Source of the DNA: Plazaster borealis
Taxonomy: Eukaryota > Echinodermata > Asteroidea > Forcipulatida > Labidiasteridae
Assembly (NCBI GenBank): GCA_021014325.1
Contig: CM037461.1
Coordinates: forward strand, 397,501-461,500
Length of the DNA: 64,000 bases
Reading direction: 5' to 3'
Shown: positions 52,701-61,700 of the stretch, piece by piece
Layout of the letters: the number at the start of each line of letters is the position of its first letter
Position numbering within the stretch: the stretch's first letter is position 1
Translations under genes and position numbers: made by a program
Notes under the pieces: generated by a model
The model's input: the letters and a program-made list of their open reading frames with translations, nothing else
What the model was told of the DNA's origin: nothing
Database searches by the model: none

Positions 52701-55700
52701 TTGATTGAGACGTACAACCAGTCCTATGTGTTATGTAATGCACGTAAAAGAACCCAGTACACTGATCGTTATGAGAACGGGTTTGCCCCTGGTTTTTTTC
52801 TGGTATGCTGTCTATCACAGGAAGGTGTTTCCCATTCAGTAATAACTCAGTGACTTAACTTGTACTCATTTATTCCTGTGTGAGGAGAAGCAATTATGGT
52901 TAAGTGTCTTGTTCAAGGGGACAAGTGTCTTCACTGGGACTGGAATCCACACTTCAATAAAGCAGCCATCAGAAAATGAGTCAATGCATGGACTGGACCA
53001 CTTGGCCATAACATGCCATGAATTGGATCAAACTTTTCATTACCCAGTTTCTTAGGGAGAATTGCAGGATTAAACAAGCGGTAACTCGAGGTAACTAGAG
53101 GTTGAACCATGGATTACCCTAGAAAACCTGAAACAACCTTGAGGCTTACCTTGAGTTACCGCCTGTTTAATTTTGCGTTCGTCCTTAGTGTGGGCTAGGT
53201 TTAATGTTGAAACCCATATCTGCCTTTCCCACAGAACACAAATGCTGGAAACGCCTACCTCCTGGAAAAACTGTACAATTTACCAATAAGTTATTGTCTT
53301 TCTTTTTACTCTTCTTACTAGTGGTATCAGATCGGAAACAAGGCAAACTATATATCACATTGAAGAGAATTATATGCTCTTTCCAACAGTGTGTAGTTTG
53401 TTGGGGTATGTGTTTTTACCATGCAGCTATAATGTTTATTGCAATGCAGCAGCAAGCGCTGCTTAATCTGGAACACAGTTTGTGTACTGTGACCAGGCAG
53501 GCGGATATGGGTTAACATTCTTTCTGTTCAGAAATGCCAACCATTGCTGATTTAACTCAAAGTGTTGATTTATTTGTAGTTATGTGAAGAAGGATATGCC
53601 ACTCCTTGTCCAACCTACCACCATGGAAGATGTAATGAAACAGTAAGTAAGATTATTCTCTAACAACTGTAACAATAATAATATACAAATATTGACTGCT
53701 TCGAGTGGTATGGGTCAAACTACGACTCCCGAGGTGATCCTCGGCGATCCTCGGCGAGAAGCCTCGGGAAAAATAAGCCACCCGGGGATCACCGAGGGAG
53801 TCAAAGTTTGAACCACAGCACAAGTAAAAGCAGTCAATATTTTTTTTATAACGCCCCAAACATTTATTGTGCCTAGGCGCTTAGGTACCAAGGTGCTGCT
53901 GTTGCTAAGGGTATAGTACAGTGTTTGCTGTGTGTAAAGTCTGTCACATTTCTGCGGCTTTCTATTAAAAATAAGACGTATCATGTGACATGCTCTAAAC
54001 CAATAAAAAGGCAGAATCTTTGTAAGGGGTGTTTTACTAATAATTGTTTTAGAGCACACACATTATTCCAGTACATTTTGACCTTTTGACTGACACAAAG
54101 TCCTGTGCGGCATCCAATATTGACATTCAATTTTTTTGTTTTACCCAAACACCAATGTTTTATAAGAACGTTATCGGCCATAGTTTACGGCCAAGGTTTG
54201 GCCGATACACAGTGAACAAAAACCAGATTTTCTCGAAAGAGGAAAATATTTACCGGAACATTTTATGAGAACATGGTTTTTCTTTTCAATGTTTGATGTC
54301 TCTATTCCTCCCCTGATTTCATGTAAATTTGTAATGTTTTTAAATGTAAAATTGTTGCTATTCAGCTATTGTGCTGCAAAGAATTTTTTTGTATAAAATC
54401 ATTTTATTTATTTATCTATCTATCTAACATTTGTTGTCTTCTAATTGGTCAATTTATGGTTTCATTGTGACAATGATATTTGCCCTTAAACAAAAATTAT
54501 TTTCTGGAAATTCCGAAAATTAATCCCACCTGTGAACACTGACAAGTAAGTGGTTGAAGAAGTGAAATTAGTAGGATCTTACAATAAGATTCAAATTTCC
54601 GCTCTGAAAATGATGCCTGATATCCAGGATGCCACTGTAGAATTTATCTGAAAGTGAAAGTCCTTCACAGCAAGTTTAGTGATGTTGATATTATTATTTA
54701 TGGTTTATTTACAACAATGCATTTGTAGCCCAGGGGCTAAATTTCTAAAAAGTTTACAATTTAAAAACAACACAATTTACATTAAATTACTTCTTTAAAA
54801 ATATTTACGGATTTACAAATGAAACTTAAATACATCCAGAAAACAAAAACATAGCACACATTTTGAAAAGAGAATTTTATAATTGGCTCAATATACTGAC
54901 AAAGTAAGGTATCGGACTATTTTTGTTTCTGTTTGTTTTTGCACTTAATTTCAGAAAGATTGTTACTGTTTCTAAATTGATATTGCACACTACAACCTCG
55001 TGGCATGGGTAACCACCACCACTGACGGAACACGTCTGAATTTTTCAGCTGTATTGCAAAGCTGATGCAAATATCTTTTCTGCGATCATGGAGAGACAGT
55101 AAATTGCCTTTAATAAGCGCATGATCGTAATTTACATAACCCAAGCCCAAAATAATAATGATCTTTATCTTGTTTTTGTTAAATTTTCCTGTCTTTTTAT
55201 TTTTACACAATCAATGCAGTATTGTCCTGAAACGTGCACCCTGTGTGAGCCGGGTACCGCTTGCTTCAGCGGTATCCAGTCTATCTGCCCAAGGGGATAC
55301 TTCTCATTTGGTTATGACAGTGGTAAGTGATTTGAGGATTTTTAGGGATACCTTTTGTCGGCAAAGCATTGCTGATATCTGCAACACAGTTTACTGGTTT
55401 TTACATCAAGCTAAGGTAGATTAACCACCTACACTCCAGCATCACCGGCAACAGGGTAGGCATCTTTAGTATCAACCCGCTACCTCGTGTAGGATTTACA
55501 CCTTCAGCATTCTAGAGTAGATGTCTTAACCGTAGACCACGAATCTCCCCAAGTGTTAGGCCAGTTTGAATCTTATAGACCATGTGGAGCTAATCGTATA
55601 CATTATACCGCCCTCTATTGAAGTATGCCTACCAATGTGTGATTCAATCTAGTATTGCAGAAATTTGAGTGAAGGTCACATAATTCCAAGGCGATCTGAC

Positions 55701-58700
55701 ATTACTTCTAATCCAAATACATGCACAATGTGTGCGCACTTTGACAGGCAGAATCCGAATATCTTGGTTTTGCTGTGATGTCAGAGAGCACAATCTATAG
55801 ACCGATCTTTTTTAGCCTGCATGCGCAAGTGTTGCTGGTCGTGTCACCAATGTTGGGACGCAAGGTTTTGTGCACAAAGACATAGAAGAACTGTCGTTGT
55901 ACGGCTTTACGTCCCATCCAAAAGACAAAGCAATTATGGTTAAATGTCTTCCCTAAGAAGACAAGTGCCATGACAGGACAGGAACCCACACTCTGACGAC
56001 AGCAGAACTGGAGTCCAGTGCACTAGACAACTCAGCCACGACGTTCATGATATAATAATAATAATAATAGACATTTAAAATAGGTATTTGCAAAAATTGA
56101 GGCTCATAATGCATGAACATTATTGGGCCATTTATTTCATTCTTTAAACCATCTCAGCTCCCTGGTGAGTATACAGCCTGTGCTGCCAAGTACAAATGTA
56201 ACACACCAAGCTAAATCAATCACATAAACCATCTCTGCCGTCACAGGTATCCATTGACTTCTGGGTGAAGAGAAGTAATTATATTCAAGTGTCTTACTCA
56301 TTGACAAGTGTCATGACCAGGATTTGAATCTGCGCTTGAGTCTGATGTACTGGACCACTTGGCCATGACAGGCAATATCTATTTATCTATCTGATGAAAT
56401 GTTTTTGTTTTGTTGTTTACTTTTATGCAGAGTTTTGTAAACCATGCAAGCCAGGGACTTACAATAATGATACGGCACAATCTTCATGTCAGAACTGTCC
56501 ACCAGGATACCAGAGCACTACAGCCAAGACGTCATGCGCACCATGTGAGATTACTGAGTGGTCTGTTGGGGATGGGACTCTCTGCAAATCGTGCTCTAGT
56601 CAGGCAGAATGTAAGTCTTAACCGTCTTTTTTATTCCGCTTAACACAAGGCCAAAAGTCCACTCATGGTGGCGTGTCCGAACATTCAAGCGCACCGGACT
56701 CGAGCTCTGGTGTTTCTGATGAGCAGAGTGTGGGTTCCAATCCCAGTATTGAAACTTACATCCTTAAAGGCACTGGACACTTTTTGTAATTACTTTAAAT
56801 GTATATTAGCATAAAAACTTACTTGGTAACGAGCAACGGAGAGCTGTTTATAGTATGAAACATTGTGATAAATGACTCCCTCTGAAGTTACGTAGTTTTT
56901 GAGAAAGAGGTAATTTCTCACTAAAATATTTGAATCTGGAAAAGACTTCAGGCCTGAAGCCTTTTTCAGGCATCTGAAAGCACACAAATTTGTGCACAAG
57001 GGTGTTTTTTCTTTCATTATTTTCTTGCAACTTTGATGACCAATTAGCCCAAATCTTCACAGGCTTGTTATTTTATGCATATGTTGGGACACACCAGTGA
57101 GAATACTGGTCTTTGACAATTACCAAACGTGTCCAGTACCTTTAAGCGAGACAATCAACCATTATTGCTTCATCTTTTGGATGGGACATAAAACCATAGG
57201 TCTCGTGTGTTGTGCAATGCTCATAAAAGTACATGTACCCAGTACACTTATTGCTAAGAGAAGGGGTCTGCCCCTTGTTTCTGGCATTGGCTGCCGAGTG
57301 CACCGCAGTCCCTTGTAAACCCTTATAAGGTGCTACAAAAATGGGTCCAATAATTCATAATCTTCAAAACCTTAAAAAGTGTTTCTCTTCCTTGAGCACC
57401 TTGTAAGATATTCAGCTAGCTTTTTCCCTCTACTGCTGCACTTTGCAGTATCATCACACCCCATCATGTTTTAGAGACAATTTATTTAATCGGTATTTGT
57501 GATTTATTAACTGTTTTTATTGGTACATGTAGAATCAATTTGTAACATAACAAACCAAATTGATAAGGCGCTATTCCATCAAGATCACAGCGCACATAAT
57601 AGAAATTAACATGGATAGAAGTGAGTCTTAAGAGCTTTAGATAAACTAACAGACTCCCTTATGAGAAGAGGAAGACTGTTCCAAATCATTGGTCCAGCTA
57701 CACTGAATGCTTTTCGACCCAGAACTTTTTAATTTTTTTTATGAGATATCGCCTAACATCACAAGGCCGGACAGCCACTTTAAGGTTAGGGCTACACTTA
57801 ACTGATTTGGGCTATCGACCCAACTCAACTGCCACCAGGGGCATGTTACCACCTACTCCTAGGGCTGAAACAGGGTTACCCCTTTCACAGTCCGTAAGGA
57901 AGCAATTATGGTTAAGTGCCTTGCTCAAGGGCACAAGTGTCATGACCAGGATTCAAACCCACACCCTGCTTCAGACAACACCAAAGCTTGGGTTCGGTGA
58001 ACTAGACCGCTCGGCCACGACACGCCACTTTGTTTGCATAGCGAACATTCAAGTGATTGATGTCAAATGTGGACCGAAGAAAACTTGGAGGAGTGTAATA
58101 TGACAGTAAATTGGAAAGATTGTAGTGTTTCCTATTTTTGTCTTAAAATTGTTTCTTACTGTACGTACATGTGTATGTTCTTTAGTTGCTCATCAAATAA
58201 ATGAGAATAAGATCTTTCAAATGCAACTAATAAGGGTCTATAATGTATTTCTCAACATATAGCAAGTTTAAGACATCACATCACATTGTTATTGTGGCTT
58301 ATGTTTGGGGTGTCTTCACTGTTAATGTCATTTTGCTATTTCTGAGAAGTGGCGGTTGGGTTGGTGTAGTGGTATCTTTCCTCACCTTCCACCTCTAGGA
58401 CCCCGGTTCGAATCCCACTGGGGGCACTATGTGGATTGGGTTTTCAGTCCCTACCGGACTGCGTGGGTTTTCCCTGGAGTATTTCTCTGGGGTTTTCCTC
58501 CCACATCTAAAACTGAAATTTCCTTCTTTGTCTTCTCTCCATTGGGTTCTTGGCTTTCTGAGTTCGCTTTCTGAGAGTCCTTGGCTTCACAACCAGAACA
58601 AATGAAATGAAGTGCTTGATTTCTGGCTTTGAGTGTCAAACGTACAGAGATTTATTAGTTTGAGGTCGGAGGCTAGAGTAATAATTAAGCTTGAAGTAAA

Positions 58701-61700
58701 ATCTAATGTTTTTAAGACTAATACTGAAATGATTGCCTAAACTTCTTGATCAGGTCCATGCATGTCTCTTTCGGGACCCTGTGCTGATGGTGTATTCTGT
58801 GTGAATCAAGGCTCAGGGAGCTATGTGTGTGGGGAATGTCCCAAAGGTTTCTCCGGGGACGGACTAAACTGTGCTGATATTAACGAGGTAAGATCTCTTT
58901 TTGGTTTTGTTAGAGGGGATTATCCCTTTGTTCAGTCTTAGAAGATCGAGGCAGGTTTCCATGGTAAGGGAGTGTCTCAAATAGAATGTCAGGCACATGT
59001 CAGAACGTTCCTGTGAACACACCTTCGCAATCCATTGGACCGGCAGAATGTTCCTCTGGACTACATCATTGTGCCAAAATATTGAAGCAATCCTACACAA
59101 AAGAATACCCACATTAGTATTCCGGCGGTCCAACGGAACGGTCCATGTGCATGTGCTGGAATATTTGTCTGATCCAATAAAAACAATCCTACCATTCGGA
59201 CTTTTGAGATGCTCCCTAAAGGGCACCTCTATTTTAAAAATTCAACTAATACATTCCAAAGGGCACCAAGGCAATTATTGGAGGCATGCAGGCATGCTTC
59301 GTTGTAAGTGAAAAAAGGTTTTCAGGTTGAAAGGGCACCTCAAGTGTTCTCCACAGATTTGTTTTCATGGAGGGCAGTACGCTGTCATCAGATGGGTGTC
59401 CGTCGGTATGATGTCATCTGACGGTGAATTTTGTCAGTCTGATGGAGGGGGTTTCGAGGGGGTTTCGGGGAACTCCCACTGAAAAGACGCTTCGTTGATT
59501 TGGTTTGACTACTGCATAATTAGCTGAGACTTCCAATTTTAAAAACCATTCAAAGTGTTAAGATGATTTTTTTTAAATAGTACACTTAGATGAAAATAGA
59601 GATGAAGAGTTACATTCACATTATAACTAACTAAATGTTATAATAGATGTTGAATTTGCATCGGGGATAAAGAATATTAATTTTGGTTTTTACCCATACA
59701 CCGATGTGTGTTAGCACTGTATACTCAGTACAAAAATTAATATTCTTTACCCGATGCAAATTTAACATCTATTATAATCGTTGCGGTACCCGCTGCCAAA
59801 ACATAGGATTCGAACTGCCTCTAGCTACCGGGCAATCTCGGTAGTCTAGTTGGTAAGACACTGCTCTAGAATTGCAAGGGTCGTGGGTTCGAATCCCACC
59901 CGAGTAATAAGCCTGTGATATTTTTTCACAGGACTCGGGAAAGTACTGAGTATACAGTGCTAACACACATCTGTGTATGGGTAAAAACCAAAATTAATAA
60001 CTAAATGTTGTTGCCAGATTATTTATCAGACCATATCAGTCCGTCCGACTTTTCATACAGGCTGTGAGTATCATATAACTTTCCACGGAAGCTGACCAAG
60101 GTGCTTCAATTTAGGCCCCATAGATGTGACACATATACTGTCCCCACACTTAGGCCCAATTTCATAAAGCTGTTTGGCTGAAAATTCTGCTCAGCAAATT
60201 TCTTTGCTAAGCAAGAAACGAGTGGGGTACCAGCCACAGCAATGGTAACTGTACGGCATTTTTGCTGGTAACCTATTTTTTATAGCAAGAGTTTTCTGTG
60301 CTTAGCAAGTTTTTGTGCTTACATGCTTTATGAAATTGGGCCCAGAACTTGAGTCAGGTGCACTAGACGCTGTAGACAGCTTGGCCTTGATACTCCACAT
60401 GCTCCTCATAATCAGAAAGCTTTCAGATTGGAACTTTGCCTTCAATGATTAATAATCCTGTACTTGTACTTTGACTTTGAATCATGAATAAAGCCTGGTT
60501 CAAACTTCCTGCGAATTTTGACGTCACAAATTTGCAGTGAACAGTGCGGAACGGATGAGTTGCCCTGTAATCAACTCGTCCAAAACATTTGCAGCGAAAA
60601 CAGAGTTGTGATGTCAAATTCGCTTCGCACGAAGTATTCGCAGGAAGTATGAACCGGGCTCTACAAATTGAATTTTCTTTCAAATCTTCTTTCTATATGT
60701 TTTTCTTGAAGTGTGATACTGTTGATCCGTGTTGGGGAACTTGTATCAATCTGGTACCAGGCTATGAGTGCAGCTCATGTCCAGCAGGTTATGTAGGAGA
60801 CACACCTCATGGTATTGGTGTTGATCATGCCCAAGCAAACCAACAAGTAAGTCTAGTTCCCTCTTGTGTTGTATCAATCCGGTACCACAGCAGGTTATGT
60901 AGGAGACACACCTCATGGTATTGTGTGTGATCATGCCCAAAAAACCAAAACAAGTAAGTCTAGTCTAGTTCTCGACACACCTCATGGTATTGGTGTTGAT
61001 CATGCCAAAGCAAACCAACAAGTAAGTCTAGTTCCTCTTGTGTGTTATCAATCCGGGTACCAGGCTATGAGTGTAGCTCATGTCCAGCAGGTTATGGTGA
61101 GGACACACCCTGGGTATTGGTGTTCAATCAAAGCTGTTGATCATGCCAAAGCAAACCAACAAGTAAGTCTAGTTCCCTCTTGTGTTGTATCAATACACAC
61201 CTCATGGTATTGGTGTTGATCATGCCTAGTTCCCTCTTGTGTTGTATCAATCGGTACCACCAGGCTGTGTAAGCTATCATGCCCAAGCAAACCAACAAGT
61301 AAGTCTAGTTCCCTCTTGTGTTGTATCATCCGGTACCAGGCTATATGTAGTCATGTCCAGCAGGTTATGTAGAGACACACTCATGGGTATTTGGTTGATC
61401 ATGCCAAAAGCAAACCAACAAGTAAGTCTAGTTCCAGCAGGTTATGTAGGAGACACACCTCATGGTATTGGTGTTGATCATGCCCAAGCAAACCAACAAG
61501 TAAGTCTAGTTCTCTTGTGTTGTATCAATCTGGTACCACCAGGCTAGTGTAGAGCTCATGTCCATCAGGTTATGTATGATTGTGACCTCATGGTATTGGT
61601 GTTGATCATGCCCAAGCAAACCAACAAGTAAGTCTAGTTCCCTCTTGTGTTGTATCAATCCGGTACCAGGCTATGAGTGTAGCTCATGTCCAGCAGGTTA

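Noticed and set aside
59832..59905. Possible tRNA gene
   Set aside because: D and T arms look good, but the anticodon stem has mismatches and the sequence continues into a dispersed SINE tail.
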